A stretch of DNA of 64,000 bases from Deltaproteobacteria bacterium (GTDB lineage: Bacteria; Myxococcota_A; Polyangia; HGW-17; JAJRWW01): NCBI GenBank assembly GCA_029938605.1, contig JAOZUO010000011.1, positions 17,474-81,473 of the forward strand, in the 5' to 3' direction. The first letter of the stretch is position 1; every line of letters starts with the position of its first letter. The position numbers and the translations under genes are program-made. Below are positions 9,238-18,502 of this stretch, one piece after another. Under the pieces are notes generated by a model. That model saw nothing but the letters and a program-made list of their open reading frames with translations. It made no database searches and was not told the DNA's origin.

Positions 9238-10773
9238 ATGACGCGGATCTTCTTATGTGCGGCACTGCTGACGGCGCTGCTGACGGTAGAATCCACCAAC
9301 GCCGACGCCCGCTCCCCCCAAGGCAAGCGCTGGGGCCAGGTTCTCCAGGCGGCCTCCTTCGCGGCCAAGGGGCGCACCTCCCGGGCAATTCTTACCCTGA
9401 GGAGTCTGCGGCGAACGCGGGACACGCCGGCCCTAGCCACGGCCTCGGGGCTGTGTCGCTTGATGCGGGGCGACCTCCGTGGCGCCCAAAAAGATCTGGA
9501 CCAGGCGTTGCGGCTGGGCGGCTCCTACGTGGAGGGCCACTACTGGACCGCCGTGGTGGCTCTGCGAGCGGGCCGCACCGTCCAGGCCCGCAAGGGGCTC
9601 GGGCGCGCCCTGACCCTGGGTGGAGACCGCCCCCACTTCCTGATGCTGCGAGTTCTGATGGCCAAGAAGTCCGGACAGATGGCGTTGGCCCGGGCGTCGC
9701 TGGCCAAGCTGGCAAAAAAGCAGTGCGAGCTGCTCGACCCGGCGCTCTACCCCGATCCCATGGTCGGCCTGACCCAGGCGATCTTGTACATCCTACGCCG
9801 CTACCCCCACCAGGCGTCAATCCTGTTCACCGCCGGGAACCTCATGATGATGACCCGCCGGTTCCACCAGGCGAAGCTGTACTACCAGCGAGCCCAGAAG
9901 CTCCTCCAGCAGAGCGCGGGCTTGCTTCTGCGGAGGGCGCGCCTGGCCATGGTGGACGCCAACCTCCCGGTGGCCCTGCAGCTCCTGGACCGTGGACTGG
10001 CCCTGGTGCCCGGCGCCACGGACCTCCGCTCTACCCGTGCCGAGATCCTCATCGCCCTGGGGCGACCCACCCAGGCCCGCGCCGAACTGGAGCGGGCGGT
10101 GAAAGCGAACCCCCGAAACGGCCTGAACCTGAGCCGCCTGGCAGATCTGCTCTGGGACGCCGGAGGATACAGCCGGGCCCAACGGCTCTATCAGTACGCG
10201 CTGCGGCGAAACCGCGGGCTGGCCTCGGCCCGCTATGGCCTGGCCCGCTCCCTGGACCGACTTAGACAGTACAAAAAGGCGGAGCAATCCTACCGCGCCG
10301 CTACCGCCCTGAGCCCGGGAAACGAACGGTACCACCTGGCGCTGGGGCTGTTCTATGACAAGCTGGGACGCAAACCGGAAGGTGCACAGGTCCGGGCACG
10401 GGCCAAGCGAGCGCGCGCCCTGGCCACGGCCATGCGACAACGCAGCCGTCAGGCGGCGTCCATCGGAACCGTGGCCCGACAGGCCTGCCGGGTAGCCCGG
10501 GCGGCCGCCGTACCCGCCGCTCGTCTCATCATCAACCGGATGAGAGGCGCCCACGCGGTGCGAGGCTTCATCGCCGCTCACCTCGCAGCCCTGGGCGGCA
10601 AGACCCACACCGCCGGCCTCGTCGCGGCCCTGGCCGGTCTCAAACCGGCCCGCCTGCTCACGTCGCAACGCAATCAGCGCACGACCCTGACCATCAAGGG
10701 AAAGATCGATCCCCAAATCCCCGTGATACTCAAGCGGTACTTGAGCTACCTGAATCCCGATCTGATGAAGTAG
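9238..10773 (+). CDS. TPR-repeat protein
   Basis: 511 aa; signal peptide and repeated TPR-like helices (ALGRPTQARAELERAVKANPRNGLNLSRLADLLWDAGGYSRAQRLYQYAL). Starts directly after the upstream stop codon. Confidence 0.8.
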   Translation: MTRIFLCAALLTALLTVESTNADARSPQGKRWGQVLQAASFAAKGRTSRAILTLRSLRRTRDTPALATASGLCRLMRGDLRGAQKDLDQALRLGGSYVEGHYWTAVVALRAGRTVQARKGLGRALTLGGDRPHFLMLRVLMAKKSGQMALARASLAKLAKKQCELLDPALYPDPMVGLTQAILYILRRYPHQASILFTAGNLMMMTRRFHQAKLYYQRAQKLLQQSAGLLLRRARLAMVDANLPVALQLLDRGLALVPGATDLRSTRAEILIALGRPTQARAELERAVKANPRNGLNLSRLADLLWDAGGYSRAQRLYQYALRRNRGLASARYGLARSLDRLRQYKKAEQSYRAATALSPGNERYHLALGLFYDKLGRKPEGAQVRARAKRARALATAMRQRSRQAASIGTVARQACRVARAAAVPAARLIINRMRGAHAVRGFIAAHLAALGGKTHTAGLVAALAGLKPARLLTSQRNQRTTLTIKGKIDPQIPVILKRYLSYLNPDLMK

Positions 10774-10777
10774 CTCT

Positions 10778-10938
10778 AAGCGTCCGCCGGAAAATAAATA
10801 CTCGATTCAGAGCGCCGAAGCGCTCGGCTCGCAAGGCGCGCCGAGGCGCATACTTATTGATATGCAACGAGAAGCAACGAAGCGAGCCGGGATGCAGCGG
10901 CGTTCTGGGCGATCTAGTTATTTTGCGGCGGACGCTAA
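10778..10938. repeat. Palindromic repeat element, copy B
   Basis: Outer arms agcgtccgccg(g)aaaataa / ttattttgcggcggacgct; core gcaaggcgcgccgaggcgcatacttattgatatgcaacgagaagcaacg. Confidence 0.75.
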
Positions 10939-10944
10939 AGCCAG

Positions 10945-11217
10945 TCAGAATGCATCTCCGCGGAGCTCCAGGCTGTAACGCTTGATCTCCGGGTGATCCT
11001 GGGTCACGGCCTCCTCGAACTGCTCCAGCAGCCGAGTAATGTGCTTCTCATCCACGCCCGGCCCGAAGTTGAACCAGATCTTGATGGCATCGTTGTCGTC
11101 CCCGGACGGGAGAAGCTTCGACTCCGTGGGCGCCCAGACCGCCGGCTCGTCCCCGTGCTCGTCCGGGTAGGTCTCCAGGAATTTCTCGATCTTCTGAATC
11201 GCGGCGTAGATGTCCAT
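10945..11217 (-). CDS. Hypothetical 90-aa protein
   Basis: Complete ORF MDIYAAIQKIEKFLETYPDEHGDEPAVW...; flanked by intergenic sequence. Confidence 0.6.
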   Translation of the reverse strand: MDIYAAIQKIEKFLETYPDEHGDEPAVWAPTESKLLPSGDDNDAIKIWFNFGPGVDEKHITRLLEQFEEAVTQDHPEIKRYSLELRGDAF

Positions 11218-11324
11218 GGTGCCCTCCGTAGCTCCCGGTAGCCTACCTCCGACGCCGGGGCGCGGTCCATAGTCTTTCTTTCCCCTTGCCCGCGGCGGCC
11301 CGCAGCCTCAAATTAGGCTGTGCC

Positions 11325-12158
11325 ATGATGAATCTCCCCATACCCCTCAAAGACCTCACCCGCATCGCTCGGGAGGCGGGCAAGCTGGGCGTGCGTCACT
11401 TCGGCCGGGTCCAGGCCAAGTGCAAGCCCGACGGTACCCTGGTCACCGAAGCCGATGGAGCCATGCAGCGGCTCATCCTGGACCAAATGCGTGCATTGGA
11501 GCCCAGCGCCCAACAGCTCTACCTCCTGGCCGAGGAGGACACGGCCCCACCGAATCCCGGCCTCTCGTCCCCCGCGTCCGCGCAGTTCGTCGCCGCGGTG
11601 GACCCCCTGGACGGCACAACCTCCTTCGCCTCGGGGTTGCCCCTGTGGGGAGTCTCCGTGGGCCTGCTCACCGAGCATCGTCCCGCGGCCGGGGTGGTCT
11701 ACATGCCCCTATTGGGCGGCCCCGACGGTTGGATGTATGCGGTGGACGCCACGGGCCCCGCCCGGCTCAACGGCGCTCCACTGGCCGTACGTCCCCACCA
11801 GCCCTTCGATACCTTCACCCAGCTCGCGGTGCCCAGCGGGTTCGGCCGCTGGGCGAACCTGCCGGGATTTCGCGGCAAGCTGCGGTCGCTGGGCTCCACG
11901 GCCCACCACGTGAGCCTGGTGGCCAGCGGAGCCCTGCACGGCGCCGTTGTCGGCCGGGCCCACATCTGGGACATCGCCGCCGCCGCCGCCCTGCTCGAGC
12001 GAGCCGGCGGCGTACTCCGCACCACCGCCGGCGCCCCCGTGGACTGGCAGGCACTGTACGAAGATCGCCTCGGAGACGCTCCCATCGTCGCCGGATCGCC
12101 CGAGACAGTAGAAGCGCTCATCGCCCAGCTCGAAATCCGCCCTTTGCCCCGGCAATAA
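11325..12158 (+). CDS. Inositol monophosphatase family protein
   Basis: VTEADGAMQRLI, AVDPLDGTTSFASGLPLWGVSVGL, IWDIAAAAALLERAGG motifs. Confidence 0.88.
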   Translation: MMNLPIPLKDLTRIAREAGKLGVRHFGRVQAKCKPDGTLVTEADGAMQRLILDQMRALEPSAQQLYLLAEEDTAPPNPGLSSPASAQFVAAVDPLDGTTSFASGLPLWGVSVGLLTEHRPAAGVVYMPLLGGPDGWMYAVDATGPARLNGAPLAVRPHQPFDTFTQLAVPSGFGRWANLPGFRGKLRSLGSTAHHVSLVASGALHGAVVGRAHIWDIAAAAALLERAGGVLRTTAGAPVDWQALYEDRLGDAPIVAGSPETVEALIAQLEIRPLPRQ

Positions 12159-12197
12159 ATATCCCCCGGCAAATCCGGGGGGATATTTATTGCCGGG
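12148..12197. terminator. Long hairpin between convergent genes (possible bidirectional terminator)
   Basis: cccggcaataaatatcccccgg / ccggggggatatttattgccggg arms with a short loop; contains the stop codon of the upstream gene. Confidence 0.6.
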
Positions 12198-12221
12198 CCC
12201 ACACGATCAAGGTTCACAGAG

Positions 12222-12312
12222 AGCGAAGCTCGCGTGGAGGAGTTCACGGCAGCCGCTCTCTCAGCGTCCTGCTGGAGCGGCAGAGTGAAGCTCCTTCACG
12301 CGGGCGAAGCGA
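12222..12312. repeat. Nested imperfect palindrome
   Basis: Arms cgcgtggaggagttcac (12231-12247) and gtgaagctccttcacgcg (12285-12302); inner stem gccgctc/gagcggc. Confidence 0.6.
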
Positions 12313-12351
12313 ACAGCTCAACGGCGGAAACAACTCCCGGAAATAGTCAGA

Positions 12352-12750
12352 TCAATCCAGCTCCCGACGAAGCACCACGTTCATCTTCTGATACTCGTCG
12401 GATCGCACCTTCACGTTAACGTACCGCGTGAAGTAGCCCGGCAGCCGCACCACCACCCGGTAGGTCCCCGGACTCAACCCCACCCGCAGCCCCTTGGGCC
12501 GGCTCAGGGTCCCCACGATGCGCTCGTCGATGTAGAGGGTCGCCTTGGGATGGTTGCACTTGACGAGAATCCCCTGTCGAAGCTGCTTGGGCCCCCCGGA
12601 CGTCATCCAGTTGCAACCGGCAAATCCTCCGAGGCCCAAAGCCAGCCCGACGACAACCAGCCAGACTCGGACCAGGGGGACACGGTTTGGCCGGACACGG
12701 TTTGGCCGGACGCGGTTTGGCCGGATACGATGCTGCGGGCGACGGTTCAT
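12352..12750 (-). CDS. PEGA-domain lipoprotein/membrane-anchored protein
   Basis: VPLVRVWLVVVGLALGLGGFAGC then KATLYIDERIVGTLSRPKGLRVGLSPGTYRVVVRLPGY (PEGA-like). Confidence 0.8.
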   Translation of the reverse strand: MNRRPQHRIRPNRVRPNRVRPNRVPLVRVWLVVVGLALGLGGFAGCNWMTSGGPKQLRQGILVKCNHPKATLYIDERIVGTLSRPKGLRVGLSPGTYRVVVRLPGYFTRYVNVKVRSDEYQKMNVVLRRELD

Positions 12751-13886
12751 TCTGATTCCTCTGTGAGCTCCGTCCTGATGTCCACGGTTCCGGGCTTCGG
12801 GCCCTTGCCCACCCGCAGGAGCCACCCCTGAGGCGGACGGACAGTGGTCAGGATCTGTTGGAGACGGCTAGGGTCGTAGAGGGTCTGCACGGCGAGCCAG
12901 GTGACACCGCGCCCGAACCGTCGGGTTTTTACCGCGTGGACGCCTGGAAGCTGCAACCGGATCTGTCGGGTGAGCTTCAGCAGAGTGGCCAAACCCAGGG
13001 GTCCTCGGAGGCGCACCAGCACCGTCCGGGTCAACCCCGTGGGGAGACGCGGCGGTAGCAGCCGGCCCAGCCGCCGGGCCAGGGTGCCGAGTCCCTGCGT
13101 CAGAGCCGCCCCCCCCGCCTTCTTCGTGTCGGAGTGGTGGGCCAGGCCAGACTGCTCGAGTCGCAGCAAACGGCGGACCGTCACACGGCCCCGGCCACGC
13201 TTCCCGAGGGCATAGGCCACCGCCACCACCTTGGTGCGAACCCCGGTCACACCGGCGGCCGTGATCTTGCTGAGCACAGTGGTCTCGCACCGGGCCAACA
13301 CCACGGCCACCGCGTGGACCTTTCGCGCCCAGGGAAGTAGCGCGGCGGGCCGAGCACGGGCGGTTTTTACCATGGCCGCCCGCTGCTGGTCGGACCACGG
13401 ACCGGTCACCGTTCGGATGGACATGGACCCCAGGGCGCCAGTGAGCGCCTTCGCCATGGAGCCTGCCTCGCAGTGGGCGAGCACCAGCACCCCAGGCCGC
13501 AGCAAGCGCACCTTGAGGGCGACCAGCCGGGCCCCCAGAGCGGTCTCGTCCACGGTCACGGCCAACAGCACAGTGAGCTTACGCTTCGCACGCGTGACCT
13601 TCCGGGTACGGTAGCGCTTAATGAGCCGACGCACCCGACGCGACAGGAGCCGCTTGAGCCGCTTGTGCCCCTTGTTGCTGGCCAATCGCGGTAGTACCCG
13701 CCGCCAAACCGCCTCGAGCAGGGCTCGGTGGGTAGCCGCGCCACGGGCTCGCCGCACCCGGCCCCGAACGATACGAGCCGACCCCTCGATGAGCTGGATG
13801 CCGGGCCGCGGGGCTCGGGCCCACAGATCAGGACAGCCGCCCGCCACCAGGACCAAGGCGACCATTGTTCCAAGGAAAAACCGCAT
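12747..13886 (-). CDS. Hypothetical exported protein
   Basis: Start MRFFLGTMVALVLVAGGCPDLWARA; stop overlaps the start of the downstream PEGA gene by 4 bp (ATGA). Confidence 0.65.
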   Translation of the reverse strand: MRFFLGTMVALVLVAGGCPDLWARAPRPGIQLIEGSARIVRGRVRRARGAATHRALLEAVWRRVLPRLASNKGHKRLKRLLSRRVRRLIKRYRTRKVTRAKRKLTVLLAVTVDETALGARLVALKVRLLRPGVLVLAHCEAGSMAKALTGALGSMSIRTVTGPWSDQQRAAMVKTARARPAALLPWARKVHAVAVVLARCETTVLSKITAAGVTGVRTKVVAVAYALGKRGRGRVTVRRLLRLEQSGLAHHSDTKKAGGAALTQGLGTLARRLGRLLPPRLPTGLTRTVLVRLRGPLGLATLLKLTRQIRLQLPGVHAVKTRRFGRGVTWLAVQTLYDPSRLQQILTTVRPPQGWLLRVGKGPKPGTVDIRTELTEESE

Positions 13887-13939
13887 TTGCCAGAGTGTGG
13901 CCCACCCCCGCGCACGGGTCAAGGAGCGGGTCCGAATGA

Positions 13940-14048
13940 CCCCAAATGTAGGCGTAGTTCTCCATACAGCACCTTCTTTCGACACTTTGGGATGAACACA
14001 ACGTGGTACTTGCACTCCCACTTTGAGTGACATAGGGTTTGGGATCCT
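13940..14048 (-). pseudogene. IS200/IS605-family transposase (TnpA) N-terminal remnant
   Basis: In-frame LCHSKWECKYHVVFIPKCRKKVLYGELRLHLG matches the characteristic IS200 TnpA N-terminus, then homology stops; no downstream HUH/Tyr region. Confidence 0.7.
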
Positions 14049-14126
14049 TTCAGGTGGCATTCCTTATTGGAGAGATGACCGATGACAACGCACGTAAGAC
14101 CGTTTGGGATTTGGGAGCAGGGATGG

Positions 14127-16364
14127 ATGGCGACGTTCATGGTTGTCGCTACTGCCACCATTTTGACGGCGTGTGGCGACGATCCGGGAAAGTCGGTGGA
14201 CGATGGCGGAGTGGACGCCGCCTTAGACGCGTCCGCGGATGCCGACACCGTGCCTCCGACACCGTCGACGGACTGGTGTGATCGCGTTGCCCCGGGCCCG
14301 GCCGCGGAGACATCGATCCCGGAGGGGTTGTCCGCCGTGCACGCCGCTGCGCGGTTTTTCGGAACGGAGTCGGCCGACGGTGCAACAATCCCCTACGTCG
14401 TCGTAGGCGAAGCCCTGGCCGCCGCATTGGATCGACAGGATCCGTGGACGCCGGCGTCGCTCACGGCCTTCGCGGATGCGCTGGAATCGGTCTGCGCGCT
14501 GGAGGTCACCGACGTGACGCTGCAGCCCGCGTCGGTGGAGCTGGTGGGTGACGTCGCGCTGATCACGCCGGGCACGGGTCCGGTCACCTTGCCTCCGGGC
14601 ACCAACGCCGTGGCCGTCGACCTGCGGGAGCTCCCCAACGTACCCGGCCTCTGGGAGGCCCTGGAAGCAGCCATAGCACCGGCGTTGGCAACACCCGTGC
14701 CGCGATTGGATCATGGGCTACGCCAGCAGCAGGGGTTGATCGACGAGCTATTCTCCGACTTCAGCGTCTACACCGGGAATGCCGTCAGGAGACAACCACC
14801 CGACCTGGCCGCCGAGGGCAGCGCAGACCTCCCCCTGGCGCTACTCACCGGGCCGGTGATGGCACCCGCCGCGGCGGAGCTGGCCATCACGCTGCGAGCT
14901 GCCTCGCGAGCCTGGATCATCGGCGAGGACGTGCTCACTCACGTGGCCGAGGCGCGTTGGTACGGCGTCAACGATACCCATGGCGCCGTGGTGCACGTGC
15001 GCTCGCTGTACAAGTTACCCATCCGAATGTTCGACGTGGTGCCGGCCGATGAACGGCATGTGGACCCGACGACCTTCCTGCCGCGCCTGTCGGCAGCCGG
15101 TTTCCCTGGCACCATGACCGTGGGTGCCACCGAACGACCCGAGCTGCTGCCCCCGGAGGCTCCATTCGGGAAGGCCCATCCACCGGCGGTTACCCCGGGT
15201 GCCATACGGGCCGCTCTGCTTTCGGCGCACGGGGCACTGCGGCTGTTTTTCCCCTATTTCCACGTGGTGGGAGACACCATTGACGAGCGCCTCGCCGAGC
15301 TGATCGCCGTGGTGGATGGCGCTGGGAGCTTCACCCGTATGGACGCCTATCACTGGCTGTGGCGGTTCGGAGAGACCATTCGGGACAGTCACATGTACGC
15401 CTCGGACACCGCCCCTGATGCTCCCTTAGTGGGCTGCATGCCCGTGCTCTTCGAGCACCTTGACGACGAAATCGTGGTGGGACGCTCGGAGACGGTGGAC
15501 CTGGCCGCGGGGGACACGATCACGAGCATCGACGGGGAGGCGAGCGCTGATTGGCTGGCGCGTTGGTGGCCGATCATCGGCGCGGCGGCAGACGGCTTCC
15601 ACGCCCGCAACATCCTTCTATTCAAGCTCGTCTACATGTACGGGTCGCGCACGTTGGAGGTTCGCGATCCCGACGGACTGACCCGAACCGTCACAATCAC
15701 TCCGGGAAGCTGCAGCAACGTCCCGTATCTGCGGGAGCCGCGCGCGGCTGGATACCTCACCGAGGTGGGGGCCCCCAACCTCTACTATCTGAATCTAGAC
15801 AGCGAGGTACTGGCCGGCGAGACCCAGATGCGTCAGGCCCTCGTCGAGGCCTCAGGAGCCTCGGGGATGGTGCTGGACCTGCGGGGCTATCCCGGGATTG
15901 ACCACTACGAGATGGCCGCGCGTCTCGTGGACAGCACCATCGGATCCATGTGGTTTCGTGTACCGGGCTACGTCGGCCCAGACGATTTCACAATCGACGA
16001 ATCCCACTTCACCTTCGAGCCGCAGCTCAACCCCCATTACCACGGTCCGGTGGTGCTCCTCATCGGGCCCCGCTCCGTCTCCGCGGCGGAGAACTTCAGC
16101 ATCATGCTCATGGACGCCGATCGGTTCGAGGCGGTGGTGGGCCGGCAGAGCGGTGCCTCCAACGGCAACATCACCGGCCTCAATCTCCCGGGGGGGTTCA
16201 CCTTCTCCTTCACGGGAATGGAGGTGCAACACGTGGACCACTCCACCTTCCATGGCATCGGCGTCGTGCCCGACGTAGAGGTCATCCCCACGCCAACGGA
16301 GCTCCGCGACGGCATCGACCCCGAGCTCGAAGCCGCGGTCAACATCCTCCTGAACCTGCCCTGA
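14127..16364 (+). CDS. S41-family peptidase, lipoprotein
   Basis: MATFMVVATATILTACGDD lipobox; GMVLDLRGYPG..., VVLLIGPRSVSAAENFSIML, HGIGVVPDVEVIPT typical of S41/tail-specific proteases. Confidence 0.82.
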   Translation: MATFMVVATATILTACGDDPGKSVDDGGVDAALDASADADTVPPTPSTDWCDRVAPGPAAETSIPEGLSAVHAAARFFGTESADGATIPYVVVGEALAAALDRQDPWTPASLTAFADALESVCALEVTDVTLQPASVELVGDVALITPGTGPVTLPPGTNAVAVDLRELPNVPGLWEALEAAIAPALATPVPRLDHGLRQQQGLIDELFSDFSVYTGNAVRRQPPDLAAEGSADLPLALLTGPVMAPAAAELAITLRAASRAWIIGEDVLTHVAEARWYGVNDTHGAVVHVRSLYKLPIRMFDVVPADERHVDPTTFLPRLSAAGFPGTMTVGATERPELLPPEAPFGKAHPPAVTPGAIRAALLSAHGALRLFFPYFHVVGDTIDERLAELIAVVDGAGSFTRMDAYHWLWRFGETIRDSHMYASDTAPDAPLVGCMPVLFEHLDDEIVVGRSETVDLAAGDTITSIDGEASADWLARWWPIIGAAADGFHARNILLFKLVYMYGSRTLEVRDPDGLTRTVTITPGSCSNVPYLREPRAAGYLTEVGAPNLYYLNLDSEVLAGETQMRQALVEASGASGMVLDLRGYPGIDHYEMAARLVDSTIGSMWFRVPGYVGPDDFTIDESHFTFEPQLNPHYHGPVVLLIGPRSVSAAENFSIMLMDADRFEAVVGRQSGASNGNITGLNLPGGFTFSFTGMEVQHVDHSTFHGIGVVPDVEVIPTPTELRDGIDPELEAAVNILLNLP

Positions 16365-16446
16365 ACCACGCGAGAACAACGCTGATTTCCAGCGGATCGG
16401 ATTCTGGTACACGACGGGTCTGGGAGCGGCGCACAATCCGAAGGGT

Positions 16447-17925
16447 TTAGAAGATGCCTCGGAGGCCCAGAGCCCAGCCACCGCGGGTGGGAGCCACCAG
16501 GGGCTGAAAGCGGGTCCGGCGGGGCGCTGGTTTTCGCTGCCGTCGCCCCGCCGCGTCTACGATGAGCAGCACGGCGCCCAGGGCCGCCACGCCCAGCCCC
16601 ACGCCGAGGACCACGGTGCCGGCCCCATCGGTGTCGTAACGATCGGCCTCCCGGGCCGCGCCGAGGCGGGTGTGGTCGTCGATTCCCCAAAGTACTCCGC
16701 CGGTCCCGGCGGTGATCAAGCCGCTGCCCAGCAGGATCCATCCCGCCACGCCGAAGGCGGTCATGGAGGCTCGGCGGCGCCATGGTCCGGGTTTCGGGGA
16801 GGCCACCGGAACGCGGCGGCGGGCTCGCCGGACGGGGGGAGCGATCTTCGCCCGACGCACGCCCCGACCCGGCGTCCCCCCTTCGAGCAGATATCGTCCC
16901 AACTCGCCAAGGACCCTGGCGTCGAGAGCGTCCTGGGTCACCAAGACGGTGGCCGCCCGCACCACAACCCCGCCCGTACAGTCCACCAACCTCCCGTGAA
17001 GAACCCGGCTCGAACCCAGCGTCCGCACCCCCACCAACAGGACCTTGTCTACGCCTAGCTGACCGCCCAGGGAACGAGCGTACCGGAGGACCGCGGCCCG
17101 CCCCCGCGCCCCGTCGCCCACCCGCAGCCCCACCTGGGTGGACAACCGCAGGGACCGGTCGAGGCCCAGATCCAGCCGCAGGTGAGCCCCGGTGGAGGCC
17201 ACGGAGAACCGTCGGATACGGCTGTGCTGCTTACCTTTGACCACGAGCACGTCGTAGGTGCCCCGATAGAGGCCGTCCACCGTCACCGGAGAAAATCCAA
17301 TGGACCGGCCGTTTAAAAAAATCAACGCCCCAGGAGGGGTAGTGGTCACCTGGAGCCGCCCTTTTTGGAGGTCCAGCTGGGCCTTGACCCGGTAGTAAAG
17401 GCGCTGGAGCGCTGGGCCGTAGAGCGCCCCGGAAGGGCTCAGATCCGGCTGGGTGCGCAGCCCCTCCTCCATCATGGACCACGCCCGTCGGGGCTGCTTC
17501 AACCGCAAATAGCACCTGACCAGCAGTAACCGCGCCCGCTGCAGGGCCCGCAGCAACGTGCGCTGACGCGCCAGGGAGAGCACATCCCCCATGAGCCCCT
17601 GGCGGGCCGACTGCAGGGTGGTCACGGCCCGCGTCCAGTCCCCGGCATAGCTGTGCTCAGCGCCCACCTTCACCGCCGTCACCAACTGGCTCAGCCTCGC
17701 CGCCGGTAGGGGCTGGGCAGGTCGCCCCAGCACCCGCCGGACCGCGGTCACCATGGCCGGACCCTGTCGCACCTTCGGTCCGAGAACGGTGGCCAACCGC
17801 GCCAGGACCCGCGCCGACCGGGGAGAGGAGTGCATGGCGTGATGCTCCACGAGCACCGGGACCTCGGCCCGGGCCGTCGCCGGACACAACAGGAGCGCCA
17901 TCGCCAGCCCACACCACAATCGCAT
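16447..17925 (-). CDS. PEGA-domain membrane protein
   Basis: LQVTTTPPGALIFLNGRSIGFSPVTVDGLYRGTYDVLVVKG; signal peptide and two C-terminal TM segments. Confidence 0.78.
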   Translation of the reverse strand: MRLWCGLAMALLLCPATARAEVPVLVEHHAMHSSPRSARVLARLATVLGPKVRQGPAMVTAVRRVLGRPAQPLPAARLSQLVTAVKVGAEHSYAGDWTRAVTTLQSARQGLMGDVLSLARQRTLLRALQRARLLLVRCYLRLKQPRRAWSMMEEGLRTQPDLSPSGALYGPALQRLYYRVKAQLDLQKGRLQVTTTPPGALIFLNGRSIGFSPVTVDGLYRGTYDVLVVKGKQHSRIRRFSVASTGAHLRLDLGLDRSLRLSTQVGLRVGDGARGRAAVLRYARSLGGQLGVDKVLLVGVRTLGSSRVLHGRLVDCTGGVVVRAATVLVTQDALDARVLGELGRYLLEGGTPGRGVRRAKIAPPVRRARRRVPVASPKPGPWRRRASMTAFGVAGWILLGSGLITAGTGGVLWGIDDHTRLGAAREADRYDTDGAGTVVLGVGLGVAALGAVLLIVDAAGRRQRKPAPRRTRFQPLVAPTRGGWALGLRGIF

Positions 17926-17965
17926 TGGGGGATCCCTTCTCGCCAGATCAGCGCTGCGCAGCTGG

Positions 17966-18010
17966 GCTCAGCTCAGCTCAGCTCAACTCAACTCAACTCA
18001 ACTCAACTCA
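17966..18010. repeat. Pentanucleotide microsatellite (gctca)4(actca)5
   Basis: Direct reading of 17966-18010. Confidence 0.95.
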
Positions 18011-18485
18011 CCACAAACAGGCAAAGCTCGGTGTCGATGGCCTCGCTGGCCGCGTCGTAGAAAATGCGCCAAAGCAGGCGTTGCTGGACCTGCAGCCTCT
18101 CCAGGTCGCTGGCGTAGTCGTCCTCGTCCAGCTCCTCATCCAGGTCGTCGTCCACGTCCTCGATGTCGAGCTCGTCCATCATCTCCTCAAGGACCGCGAC
18201 CAAAGTGAACACTGAGCCCACGCAGTAGTCCCCACAGTCAATCTTGCCTTCAAAGGACACGGGCAGGTAGTACTCACAGCCCATGTCCGCGACCTCCAGC
18301 CGATCCACGAACTCCGCAAACACGACCTCGTCAATGTCCTCGCCCACGTTTCCCGCGGCGCCCGGATCTCCTTCGGGTAGCTCGAAGGCCGGGTTACCGA
18401 GCTGCTTCCGGGTCTTTTCAAGCACCAGCTCGACCTCATCATCGTCGAGCCGATCCGGCAGAGTGCCTACTTCGATCTCAGCCAT
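18003..18485 (-). CDS. Acidic hypothetical protein (160 aa)
   Basis: MAEIEVGTLPDRLDDDEVELVLEK...ELDIEDVDDDLDEELDEDDYASDLERL...; the listed longer ORF reads in the wrong frame through the upstream gene. Confidence 0.65.
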   Translation of the reverse strand: MAEIEVGTLPDRLDDDEVELVLEKTRKQLGNPAFELPEGDPGAAGNVGEDIDEVVFAEFVDRLEVADMGCEYYLPVSFEGKIDCGDYCVGSVFTLVAVLEEMMDELDIEDVDDDLDEELDEDDYASDLERLQVQQRLLWRIFYDAASEAIDTELCLFVVS

Positions 18486-18502
18486 TCCCCGCGTCCTGTG
18501 AG

